Source: Paenibacillus sp. FSL R5-0912
GTDB lineage: Bacteria > Bacillota > Bacilli > Paenibacillales > Paenibacillaceae
Assembly (NCBI RefSeq): GCF_000758605.1
Contig: NZ_CP009282.1
Span: forward strand, 3,286,001-3,350,000
DNA: 64,000 nt
Direction of reading: 5' to 3'
A program made the translations under genes and the position numbers. The notes under the pieces were generated by a model, which was not told where the DNA came from, searched no databases, and worked only from the letters and a program-made list of their open reading frames with translations. Shown here piece by piece: positions 33,627 to 41,565 of this stretch (positions are counted from its first letter, which is position 1; each line of letters starts with the position of its first letter).

Positions 33627-35141
33627 TCAATCAAACAGACTTGCTATGTCAATTTCATTTTCTTGTTTTTTGATTCTATTCATTTCATCTTCTTGGCGCT
33701 TCTTTTCTAATTTGATCATGCGTCTACGTTCTGTAAGTGATTCATTTGTTTCACTGTATCCGTCATAACTAACAAAGATATCTCCTTCATGTTCAACATC
33801 AGGTGCAAGACCATGATTATTTTCAATTAACATTGCATCCCTGAACTGTGACACTTTATATAAAATATCTTTACTCATTTTGCTGTCTGATAGTAAGTCT
33901 TTAGCATAATCAAACACTTTATTAAATGTATCAGTTGACAGTCTTGGAGTTCCTGCGTTCGTTATTCCACATACCAATGACTTAATACTAATCTTTTTAA
34001 TTTTATCCTTAATCTTTCCATACTCCGCATTTTGTTGAACCACATATATTAGAACATCGTTAATATTTAAATCATCAGTTAATAATACTGATCCTTCACG
34101 TTCAATGACATGCGTGTCTGATTCGTAATATTGTTTAATGCTTTCTTGTTCTGTGTTAAACGCTTCCTCTTGTTTAATTTTTCGTTCCTTTACCTTCCCA
34201 TATTGATCAATCCAAGAGTTGATGTCATTCATATCAAATGTTCTTGCCATAGAAGTAATAACGTTTCTAGATCTCTTAGTAAACGCTGGTTCAATTCCCA
34301 ACTCTTCGCAAGTCATCATAATATTAATATCATCTTCAACAAGAGCAGCATTAACAGTTTTACCTTGTTTATTTATAGTCTTTCTGCCCCAATTACTATG
34401 TTGAATTTTACGTTGTAAATATTCAAGTGTTACCTCACCATACATAGTCATAAACAATTCCGAATCAGTAGGGGTGTCGGTTGAAACTACATCCTCAGTA
34501 ACAGTTGTTTCAGGTTCAGTATCAACTTCAAATACACCACGAATAAAATAAGTGTTAGGTTTTTTGCTATATTGACCGTTCTTACCTTGGAAGACTTCTC
34601 CTTGAACATATTTGATTAACTTTTTCTCTTTCATAGTTGCAATAGTTCGTTCTGCTGTTTTGATATTACAATCAAATAAAGTTGCGATTTGCTCCATACT
34701 ATGATTGAATCCTTTTGAATTAAAACGTTGCAAAACACACATAAAATACAATTCATTTGGATCAGTTGTTCTACTATAAACATCGTTATAGATTGATTCT
34801 GATTGAATGTAATCAGTAAACGAAATCAATAATGTTCTATCATAGTTTGTTTTACCATTAAAAGTTAATTCGTCATAGTTGCTAATTGTAATTACACCTT
34901 TAGATTGTAAATTTGCAATTTGCTTTAGAGTATTAACCTTGTCATTGGTTGGTCTTTTCTTATCCTTGTAAACAGTTTGAACTTCAGATATTCTAGAAAT
35001 AGTTGTTTCAGCCATATTCAAAAATGGATTCCATCTTGCTGCTAGAAGAGAATAGAAGTACCATTCTTTAGGTGTCAACTTAAACTCTCCGTTTTCCATA
35101 AAACAATTATAAAATTTAATAAAACCCTTCTCGTAACTCAT
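33627..35141 (-). CDS. Replication initiator-like protein with winged-helix domains
   Basis: A 504-residue protein. Residues 15-110 look like a winged helix (KLTPKEWYFYSLLAARWNPFLN...NLQSKGVITI) and residues 135-175 like a second (HSMEQIATLFDCNIKTAERTIATMKEKKLIKYV), followed by a long charged helical region and a basic tail ending in IASLFD. Paired winged helices are typical of plasmid initiators and helix-loader type proteins. It lies next to an array of four 35-base iterons, which strongly supports a replication role. The ATG at 35141 has AAGGAG upstream; the longer frame would overlap the iterons. Confidence 0.6.
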   Translation of the reverse strand: MSYEKGFIKFYNCFMENGEFKLTPKEWYFYSLLAARWNPFLNMAETTISRISEVQTVYKDKKRPTNDKVNTLKQIANLQSKGVITISNYDELTFNGKTNYDRTLLISFTDYIQSESIYNDVYSRTTDPNELYFMCVLQRFNSKGFNHSMEQIATLFDCNIKTAERTIATMKEKKLIKYVQGEVFQGKNGQYSKKPNTYFIRGVFEVDTEPETTVTEDVVSTDTPTDSELFMTMYGEVTLEYLQRKIQHSNWGRKTINKQGKTVNAALVEDDINIMMTCEELGIEPAFTKRSRNVITSMARTFDMNDINSWIDQYGKVKERKIKQEEAFNTEQESIKQYYESDTHVIEREGSVLLTDDLNINDVLIYVVQQNAEYGKIKDKIKKISIKSLVCGITNAGTPRLSTDTFNKVFDYAKDLLSDSKMSKDILYKVSQFRDAMLIENNHGLAPDVEHEGDIFVSYDGYSETNESLTERRRMIKLEKKRQEDEMNRIKKQENEIDIASLFD

Positions 35142-35295
35142 TAGACATTTCTCCTTGTTATAGATGCTTTTCATTTTTTCATGTTTTGACCTTGAACTTG
35201 ATCTTTCCAATAGCGTAGCGAAAAACAAACAAACTTTCTTCTTTATGTTGGTAGGTTTTATGTTAATAGGTTTTATGTTGATATCGCCCCAGTAA

Positions 35296-35446
35296 ACACT
35301 CATTGCAATGTATAATAATTGGGGTATAGGAATACTCACTTCAATGTATATTTAGTGGGGTATCGGTATACTCATTGTAATGTATATTTAGTGGGGTGTC
35401 GGTGACGTTAATCACTCACTTACATGTATATTCATTGGGGTAATGG
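35296..35446. repeat. Iteron array (four 35-base repeats), probable replication origin
   Basis: Repeats start at 35296, 35332, 35368 and 35412: three at exact 36-base spacing, the fourth 44 bases on. Each contains ACTCA, then ATGTATA and then GGGGT at fixed positions, with copies 2 and 3 sharing AATGTATATTTAGTGGGG. They lie 155-305 bases before the initiator-like gene start. Two AGGTTTTATGTTRATA repeats flank them near 35253 and 35269. Confidence 0.85.
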
Positions 35447-35639
35447 TTTTCTTTGCAATAATATATTCATTAATGCACTCAAACAGATATTCGGATTTGG
35501 TAAACTGCCAAAACTGATCCTTCGTTTTTACATTAAGACCGGAACAATTCCACTCGATATTCTTATCAAATCTCAAAAACTTTCTCAATCCATTGTCATA
35601 CACATAAAAGAAACCTTTGTCGCTTACTTGATATTCCAT
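35412..35639 (-). CDS. Small element protein
   Basis: A 75-residue protein (MEYQVSDKGFFYVYDNGLRK...) with a strong AAGGAGATAATAATA ribosome site. I recognise no domain; it is aromatic-rich and may be a small binding protein. Its last codons overlap the fourth iteron, so it is tied to the replication region. An upstream frame extension is not supported by a ribosome site. Confidence 0.6.
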   Translation of the reverse strand: MEYQVSDKGFFYVYDNGLRKFLRFDKNIEWNCSGLNVKTKDQFWQFTKSEYLFECINEYIIAKKTITPMNIHVSE

Positions 35640-35668
35640 TATTATTATCTCCTTTGAGTTGAATAATA

Positions 35669-35701
35669 GGAGAGGTAAGCGAATTTTCACGTTCACCTCA
35701 C
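35669..35701 (-). terminator. Hairpin between DHH-like and small element genes
   Basis: GGTGAGGTGAACG and CGCTTACCTCTCC form an imperfect stem on the minus strand. It lacks a clean T run, so termination is uncertain. Confidence 0.4.
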
Positions 35702-35709
35702 CAATTAAG

Positions 35710-36522
35710 TTAATCTACTTTATGTCCTGCTGTCGTGTATTTGAATTCATTTTTACCTGTCAAAGCAAAACTGAATACGCTAGGCTTTGAAATCCCTATA
35801 GCAGAATGTCTACCACGATTTTCAAACGCATAACTTTTTTTAAAACTCTCTTCTGACAGTTTCAGGTCAACGTCAAATAAGCCTTGCATGGCTGCAAGGT
35901 CAATTGTTGTTTCTAGATGTCCGTTGTTGACAAGAATCTTGCCGTTTAGATTAAACTTGCGCTTAACATCATAGTACGCCTGTGTAGACGTTTCATGCTC
36001 CAGCGTGTCTATTAAATCATATAATTCTAACTGCTCCATATAGCGGCTGTGAGTGTCTTTAAAATCCTTGCTGTAATGTCCCATGTAACTAGAATCAATG
36101 GTTAGGAGGATTAAACGGGCTTCTCTACTCTTAGGAATGGGGATATTGTAATAGGATATGATTTGTAGGAGGGTAGAACCTGCATATTTAGTGAAATAGT
36201 TCCTGCGGTTGATACCATTGATTGCGTTAATGTTGGCTGATTCAGTATTCACTTTGTCATTTGGCATTATTTTAACTACATGATTATCCCATGTCATTCC
36301 TTGTTCAACGGCAATATCAACGCATACTGTAGGTTTATGTATATGTTCCGTGGAATAAATTGAATTGAAATCATAAAAGTATTTGACTTCGTAACCAAAT
36401 AATTGATTTAGGATAGCGCAAGAGAAGAGGGAATCCAAATCATCAGACATACATAGATTAAATTTGCCATGTTCTTTATTATTACACCATTGTGGAAATT
36501 GTGCTATAAGTTCATTTTTCAT
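35710..36522 (-). CDS. DHH phosphoesterase-like protein
   Basis: A 270-residue protein with motifs like those of DHH phosphoesterases: CMSDDLDSLFSCAIL (residues 23-37), VCVDIAV (66-72) and DNHV (78-81). The classic DHH triad is altered to DNH, as in some phage- and plasmid-borne relatives. DHH proteins cleave phosphoester bonds in nucleotides, cyclic di-nucleotides or DNA ends. A role in nuclease action or in clearing a host signal nucleotide is possible but not shown. The ribosome site is weak. Confidence 0.6.
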   Translation of the reverse strand: MKNELIAQFPQWCNNKEHGKFNLCMSDDLDSLFSCAILNQLFGYEVKYFYDFNSIYSTEHIHKPTVCVDIAVEQGMTWDNHVVKIMPNDKVNTESANINAINGINRRNYFTKYAGSTLLQIISYYNIPIPKSREARLILLTIDSSYMGHYSKDFKDTHSRYMEQLELYDLIDTLEHETSTQAYYDVKRKFNLNGKILVNNGHLETTIDLAAMQGLFDVDLKLSEESFKKSYAFENRGRHSAIGISKPSVFSFALTGKNEFKYTTAGHKVD

Positions 36523-36641
36523 AATTAGATGAAATGAAAATCATCTAACTCATACTTTTGATACTCCCTATCAAAATGACTGGTTTGAATTTACTTGCTA
36601 CAGTACCCAATCGTTTCAACAAAAGGAGTTAAATTGAAAAT

Positions 36642-36827
36642 TCATTCATTTTTTACACCTGCCTCAATAAAGTTTTTATATTGCTTGACTCTGTATTCTG
36701 ACATTTCACCTTTGTTGTTCTCGTAAAGTGATATGAGAGTGCTGGAACATCCTAAGTGTGCTGCAACGATGTTTTGCTTAATTTGCTGCTGAATCCGTTT
36801 GATTTTCCACTCCATTCGATCATTCAT
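36642..36827 (-). CDS. Small helix-turn-helix protein
   Basis: A 61-residue protein with an XRE-like helix-turn-helix (IKQNIVAAHLGCSSTLISLYENNKGEMSE), lacking the usual first helix. It lies between the capsid gene and the DHH-like gene, with AGGGAG 8 bases before the ATG. It may be the transcriptional switch of the element. No second, divergent repressor is seen, which is unlike typical prophages. Confidence 0.6.
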   Translation of the reverse strand: MNDRMEWKIKRIQQQIKQNIVAAHLGCSSTLISLYENNKGEMSEYRVKQYKNFIEAGVKNE

Positions 36828-36854
36828 TATAGTTATCTCCCTAAAATTTTTTAT

Positions 36855-36893
36855 GAAATAAAGAGGACAGCGGAATTATCCGCCATCCCCGTT
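36855..36893 (-). terminator. Terminator after the capsid gene
   Basis: On the minus strand GGCGGATAATTCCGCTGTCC includes a GCGGA/TCCGC stem followed by a CTCTTTATTTC tail. It lies about 12 bases beyond the capsid stop. Confidence 0.55.
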
Positions 36894-36904
36894 TGGATTA
36901 TGTA

Positions 36905-37795
36905 TTAGGCTTTCAGAGTGTACTGGGCAACGGCTTTCTTGGAACCTACACGAAGAGTTGCTTCAGCAGTAACCAAACCACGGATACTATCTCCGGTTTT
37001 AGCAAGTGCTTCAAACTCAGGTTGACGCAAGTAGTCAAGGGCAAGAGCACTCGCATCAAAGATTGTCATCTTGTTAGCGGCTGCATGACGGGACAGAACA
37101 AAGTTAACCGAACCGTAATTGGTTCTCACAATGTCTACAATCAAACCGAAGACATTTTGCTGTGCAATGTAACTGTATTTATCTTTGTACAGAGCATCTA
37201 CTTGTTCTTTCAGATCAGCGTTAACCAGTGCGAAGTATTGACCGGATTGATTACCCTGATCCCACAACTTTTTAACTGTTGCTTTGATTTCATCTTCGGT
37301 AATTACACCGCTTGCTGCACCTGTTAAAACGTTAGAAGTATGCGCCCACTTCTCAATACCATCCATCTTACGAATGAAAGGAGTCAGGGAACCATCATTA
37401 CGAGCACCAGAAGTGATTGCTTTCTCCATTGCTACTTTAACTTCAAGCAAACGGTCAGCCACTTCACCAGAGAATAGATTACCCTGACCAGAAACATTGA
37501 TTGCGTTTGCTGTTCCGCTAATGGAAGCCCCTTTCTGGAAGATTTGCAGAATGTTATTGAGTTCAGCACGACCCGATTCATAGAAAACAGGGGATTCATT
37601 ACCTTCAACAACACTGATATCATCAGTAGTATCGAGTGACTTTTCTCTCCATGTCTGAACAGTACCGTTTGCTTTGCCTACAAGTCCTTTAGCCATCAAT
37701 AGGGAAGTCAGTGGAGTGTCCTGGATACCGATTTTTGTAATTTCATTGACCAAACTAATTTTCTCGCCAGCAGTTAGATTCGAAGTTTTAAGCAT
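36905..37795 (-). CDS. Major capsid protein, SU10/DUF5309 type
   Basis: A 296-residue HK97-fold capsid protein of the SU10-like group: the segment IGIQDTPLTSLLMAKG (residues 20-37), then WREKSLD, ILQIFQKGASISGTANAINVSGQGN and a later KDKYSYIAQQNVFGLIVDIVRTNYGSVNFVLSRH region. Such capsid proteins need no dedicated protease, consistent with its absence here. ATG at 37795 is preferred because AAAAGG precedes it at a workable distance. It follows the scaffold-like gene by 35 bases. Confidence 0.82.
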   Translation of the reverse strand: MLKTSNLTAGEKISLVNEITKIGIQDTPLTSLLMAKGLVGKANGTVQTWREKSLDTTDDISVVEGNESPVFYESGRAELNNILQIFQKGASISGTANAINVSGQGNLFSGEVADRLLEVKVAMEKAITSGARNDGSLTPFIRKMDGIEKWAHTSNVLTGAASGVITEDEIKATVKKLWDQGNQSGQYFALVNADLKEQVDALYKDKYSYIAQQNVFGLIVDIVRTNYGSVNFVLSRHAAANKMTIFDASALALDYLRQPEFEALAKTGDSIRGLVTAEATLRVGSKKAVAQYTLKA

Positions 37796-37830
37796 AATTT
37801 TAATCATCCTTTTCTAATTTTAGTTTTGTT

Positions 37831-38256
37831 TTAGTTGAACAGTTTTGCTAATTTTGCACCGATCATGCCATTTACATCATTCTTAGCGGCTGCTTGATCA
37901 TAAGCCGTTGTTTGTTTGTGAGTATCAGGGACATAACCGTTATTGATTTTACGAGCATCAAGAATCTTGGATAGTTGTGTAATCTTGGCTTTCAATTCCT
38001 CAGCATTACTAACATTCAGAAATTCAGCAAAGTCATCGAGTTTATTTGCTTTCAACTCAATGCTGATTTCCTTTTTAAACAATTCCTGTTCACGTTGTTC
38101 CAGTGCTTTTTCAGCATCTGTCTTATCAACGGGTTTAAATTGCAGCAACTCATCACGTTCAGCATTTAGTGGAGTAAGTACCTCAGTTTCCCAAGTTGTC
38201 TTCGTGTCTGCTAACATCTGGTCGATGTGTGCTTGTTGTTCCGGCGTAAATTCCAT
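37831..38256 (-). CDS. Capsid scaffold-like protein (DUF4355 type)
   Basis: A 141-residue charged helical protein: an N-terminal coiled coil (ADTKTTWETEVLTPLNAERDELLQF), the segment ELKANKLDDFAEFLNV typical of phage scaffolds, and a C-terminal capsid-binding-like end (AAAKNDVNGMIGAKLAKLFN). It lies immediately upstream of the major capsid gene, the usual scaffold position. ATG at 38256 has GAGAGG 9 bases upstream. Confidence 0.75.
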   Translation of the reverse strand: MEFTPEQQAHIDQMLADTKTTWETEVLTPLNAERDELLQFKPVDKTDAEKALEQREQELFKKEISIELKANKLDDFAEFLNVSNAEELKAKITQLSKILDARKINNGYVPDTHKQTTAYDQAAAKNDVNGMIGAKLAKLFN

Positions 38257-38289
38257 TTTTTTCATCCTCTCATTAATGTTTTGTCGATT

Positions 38290-38345
38290 CTCTCATGTAA
38301 ATTTTTTTATACAAAAAAGACGCACCAATTAAGGAGCGCCTTTGA
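38290..38345 (-). terminator. Terminator-like hairpin upstream of the scaffold gene
   Basis: On the minus strand GGCGCTCC and GGTGCGTC form a stem (one mismatch) followed by TTTTTTGT. It would stop transcripts coming from the 38.4-39.8 kb region before the capsid genes. Confidence 0.65.
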
Positions 38346-39124
38346 GAGAACAAGAAGGTAACGTTAAGTCCTTCATTCACACCACATCAAATGATATGAG
38401 GTCAATGAAGGAATTACTGTTTCTTTCACTAATATAAAATTTATTGGAGTGCTAAAAAAGTCAGGTTTTATAAGGTTATATTGCATTGTTTCATTTATGG
38501 ACAGTTTCCCCTCCCTAAAACACCATTAAGCAAATGTTGATTTTTAGGGTTATTTGCTGATTTAAGGTCTCCTTCACATGCAGGAGAGACTATAAAACGT
38601 TGATTTCTAGCCATAACGGAAAAAGTCAGAATCAAACATTGTATCCCCCTAAAACACATATCTAATTTTTTTGATGAATTAATAAAAACTCTTATTCTAT
38701 AAGGGTTTATGCTGGTTTAAACTGTTTCTCGTTTCCGTTGTTTTGATTACATGGTTACTCATGTCTCCCATACTGATAAATAAGGTTCTGCTTTCCTTCC
38801 CTATTAGCGTTTTTGGGTGTTTTCTAAAAGCACCCGTTTTTTATCATGACCCCTATCATATGGGAACCTTTGACCTATTCAAATTATCCAATGATACCAA
38901 GGGTTTTTTGATGTTTAAAAAATAAAAGTGTGCTGTTTTTTGATGAAAATGGCTAAATACGACTTGATAAAACTATTGTTTTATATGAATATTAAAACTT
39001 AAATGAGGATAGCGGGGGAGTGTCCACTGTTTAATGCAAACCATAAATATTATCTCTTTATATCTCATATTAGCGTTTTTGAGATTTGTTTAATTTTGCA
39101 GCATAAACATTAGAGTTTAAGCGT

Positions 39125-39270
39125 GTTTCTAAAGCGGTAGCATTCAATTTCTGAATGGTAAAGTTTCTTTTTACCTTATTATCATATATATAAAAAATTT
39201 GAGTTGGTGAAATGGAGTAGGAAATACATAGTTAAATTGTGAGTTTCTAAAGCGCTAGTATTCGATTTCT
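39125..39270. repeat. 28-base direct repeat pair
   Basis: GTTTCTAAAGCGGTAGCATT... at 39125-39152 recurs at 39243-39270 with three mismatches, a period of 118 bases. It is inside the gene-poor region of the element. Confidence 0.7.
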
Positions 39271-39384
39271 AAACCCTTAACATTTTGCGTCCGTCATACT
39301 GGCGGTCACACTGAACTTAGGTTAAGTTCTGGTAGGACTTGATCTCACTATCACTATATAAAAATTCTGCCGCAACTATATTAG

Positions 39385-39456
39385 TCAGCATTTACATAGG
39401 TTAATGGTATGTGTTGGCTGGTGGTTATTTTGCTTACCGCATTTTGCGGTATGCAT
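39385..39456 (-). CDS. Possible 23-residue peptide
   Basis: A 23-residue frame preceded by TTTTAGGGAGA at a normal ribosome-site distance. The product (starting MHTAKCGKQNNHQPTHTI and ending LCKC) has three Cys and three His, which could bind a metal. It is too short to judge by coding bias. Confidence 0.3.
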   Translation of the reverse strand: MHTAKCGKQNNHQPTHTINLCKC

Positions 39457-39784
39457 GTTTTGTCTCCCTAAAAGACCATTAACCATTATTTTACATAATG
39501 TTGAAATACGTTGATTTATCAATGTTTAAAGATGATTATTTTATATGCTGCGTGTATATTCAGGATTTTTCCATTATGACATTTACAAAAATACGTTGAT
39601 ATTGCTGGAGAAATACAAAAATCCTAAAACCTTAACATTTTTTTCAATTATCAATGAGCGTAAATCAAATGCTATATCAAATGTGGTCATAGATCATTGC
39701 CACATGTTTGCGGGATATCCGCGACAGCCACGCAATCACTGCGTTACTGTTTCGGCCTACTCCCTATAGGCCATCGTCAGGCGG

Positions 39785-40390
39785 TTAGATGTACATAGTT
39801 ACATTGCACAGTGTATCAATGCAATAGAGTTTGACTCCAGCATCATCATAAATGAAATTCTCACCATTATGATCTAGTTCACAATGATATGACTTGCCAA
39901 TCGTAATATCTGGAACATCAAATTTATTGTCAGCAATTTTTAACGTATTGGCTAAAGTAATATCATCAGTGATTTTTTTAGGTGTAATGAATGAGAGCGC
40001 ATGTACAATGTTCATTGATGGATCTTCTTGTTTGGCTCTGTACAAATCATGTAGCGTGATATTATCACGTTCAATTGCGTTTAATACAAACCCTTCAACA
40101 GGTTGTTTAAACAATCGTTGCAGAGTATCCTTTACTGGCAATTTTACAAGTTCCTCATAAGTGGAATATTCATAGTGATAAGCGCCGATTTCTTTTGCTA
40201 AGGCAATTGAAAGGAGCGGCTTGTTATCATTGTTAAACAACATACGAGATTCAAATTCATTGATGAATTTAATGCGATCTTCATTAGTTTGAAGGAAGAA
40301 TCTGAAGTTTTGAGCCATAGCAGTTTTCTGACCAACTTCACAGTTTACCAGTACATCCTCGATTGATACATTTTTAATTGTCATTGTCAT
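39785..40390 (-). CDS. Hypothetical element protein next to the integrase
   Basis: A 201-residue soluble protein, no domain recognised (MTMTIKNVSIEDVLVNCEVGQKT...). The ATG at 40390 has GGGAGAG 8 bases upstream; the longer frame is not needed. It follows the integrase gene by about 125 bases on the same strand, where an excision or control factor would be expected, but it is longer than typical excisionases. Confidence 0.6.
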   Translation of the reverse strand: MTMTIKNVSIEDVLVNCEVGQKTAMAQNFRFFLQTNEDRIKFINEFESRMLFNNDNKPLLSIALAKEIGAYHYEYSTYEELVKLPVKDTLQRLFKQPVEGFVLNAIERDNITLHDLYRAKQEDPSMNIVHALSFITPKKITDDITLANTLKIADNKFDVPDITIGKSYHCELDHNGENFIYDDAGVKLYCIDTLCNVTMYI

Positions 40391-40514
40391 TTTGAATCTC
40401 TCCCTAAAAGTTATTTGATTAAAAAAGCATATTACTAAAAAAAGTAAATTTACAGACTTGATATAAAAATGGAGATATGTTGATGTGTCGAAAGTTGTCG
40501 TTATTTTCAACTAT

Positions 40515-41435
40515 TTATATATCAATCGAGTTTAATGGATTGTATTTCTCATTTTGTTCAGCCAGAGCCGTTCCCCAAAGAGCAAAATAGCGTAACGTCA
40601 TGGAGACGTTGGTATGCCTGAGGATTTTCTGCACAGTTCCGATATCACAACCTGAAACAATCATGCGGTGGGCTGCTGTATGTCTGAATGTATGGGCAGA
40701 TAATCTCACATTTTTGAAGTTCATGATTGCTTTTAGATGTTTGAATACCATTTTTAAAGCATTATCAGTAAGTTGCTTTCCGTCTCTGTCTGTAAAAACA
40801 TACTCAGGGAGAGAAGGGAAGTACTTTTCCGCAAACATTCGGTATTCAACAAATTCACGCTTTAATTTGTCCGTCATTGGAATGCTGCTGGCTACTTTCT
40901 TTTTTCCATTAACAGTGATGATTTGATTTGTAAGATCAACATCTGACCACCTCAAATTTACAGTTTCGCCTAAACGACAGGCAGAACCGATTAGGAAGAT
41001 GATTAGAAAGTAGTCACGATAGGAGTAGAGGGATTTATCACGGAATTTCAATTTCTGATAAAACCGAAGCATCTGCTTAAGTTGTTCATCTGTAAACACT
41101 TCAATTTTCACGTTCTCTTTGGCGAAGGTAATTCGTTTTGTAGGATTAGTTTTAGGGGTGAAGAGTTCCATTTCAGATTCAAAGTAATTAAAGAATATTT
41201 TGAGGATATGCAACTTGGTGTTTATAGTCGTGGGATTATTACCTTTTTCCTTAGCAGCAAGGAGATACTGCTTAACTAGGGATGCTGTACAGTCTTCAAC
41301 ATTAATAATTTCATTATTGATACAGTACTCATGGAATTTACTCATTTCGGCCATATAAGCGGCAAGGGTACGATCAGATACATTGCGATATTCGCGATCC
41401 TGGCGAAACTCAACCAATCCAAACTTCATAAGCAT
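40515..41435 (-). CDS. int: Tyrosine recombinase (integrase)
   Basis: A 306-residue site-specific recombinase. The N-terminal SAM-like core-binding domain (residues 20-100) is followed by the catalytic domain with Arg in GSACRLGET, the HxxR in LSAHTFRHTAAH, His in ILRHTNVSMT and Tyr in LRYFAL. It lies next to the intact tRNA-Val with the 49-bp repeats, so it should carry out the integration and excision. ATG at 41435 is suggested because AAGGTGG lies 11 bases before it; ATG 41450 and 41429 are alternatives. Confidence 0.92.
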   Translation of the reverse strand: MLMKFGLVEFRQDREYRNVSDRTLAAYMAEMSKFHEYCINNEIINVEDCTASLVKQYLLAAKEKGNNPTTINTKLHILKIFFNYFESEMELFTPKTNPTKRITFAKENVKIEVFTDEQLKQMLRFYQKLKFRDKSLYSYRDYFLIIFLIGSACRLGETVNLRWSDVDLTNQIITVNGKKKVASSIPMTDKLKREFVEYRMFAEKYFPSLPEYVFTDRDGKQLTDNALKMVFKHLKAIMNFKNVRLSAHTFRHTAAHRMIVSGCDIGTVQKILRHTNVSMTLRYFALWGTALAEQNEKYNPLNSIDI

Positions 41436-41440
41436 AGAAA

Positions 41441-41484
41441 AAGCCACCACCTTAAAGGAATTGTGTCCTTAAAGATGATGGCTT
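41441..41484 (-). promoter_or_regulatory. Long hairpin covering the integrase ribosome site
   Basis: On the minus strand a 19-base stem (AAGCCATCATCTTTAAGGA with TCCTTTAAGGTGGTGGCTT, G-U pairs included) has a 6-7 base loop and ends just before TTTTC. It contains the AAGGTGG ribosome site of the integrase and lies downstream of the tRNA, so it may end tRNA transcription and hide the integrase ribosome site in read-through RNA. Confidence 0.6.
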
Positions 41485-41565
41485 CTTCAATTATAAACGT
41501 GTCACAGTGTGACCACTAATTATAGATAAGGGAAGAATATGCTTCAAACCCTTGCTACAATTGAA

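Larger units (their letters stand above)
38346..39784. other. 1.4-kb gene-poor region with repeats and hairpins
   Basis: Only very short open frames are present. It has repeated TTTTAGGGAGA-like blocks (near 38505, 38647 and 39465, each followed on the minus strand by a tiny frame), a 28-base repeat at 39125 and 39243, TTAGCGTTTTT repeated at 38803 and 39067, and a hairpin with T run at 38814-38842. It may hold regulatory RNA genes, a second origin or the packaging site. Confidence 0.55.

Noticed and set aside
38743..38925. A 60-residue plus-strand ORF in the element
   Set aside because: There is no ribosome site and it crosses a hairpin with a T run; the composition looks non-coding.
39100..39280. 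Possible CRISPR array
   Set aside because: Only two copies of the 28-base repeat are present, the 90-base spacer is too long, and there are no cas genes.
39545..39769. A 74-residue plus-strand ORF in the element
   Set aside because: It has no ribosome site, and its end covers the GC-rich hairpin region.
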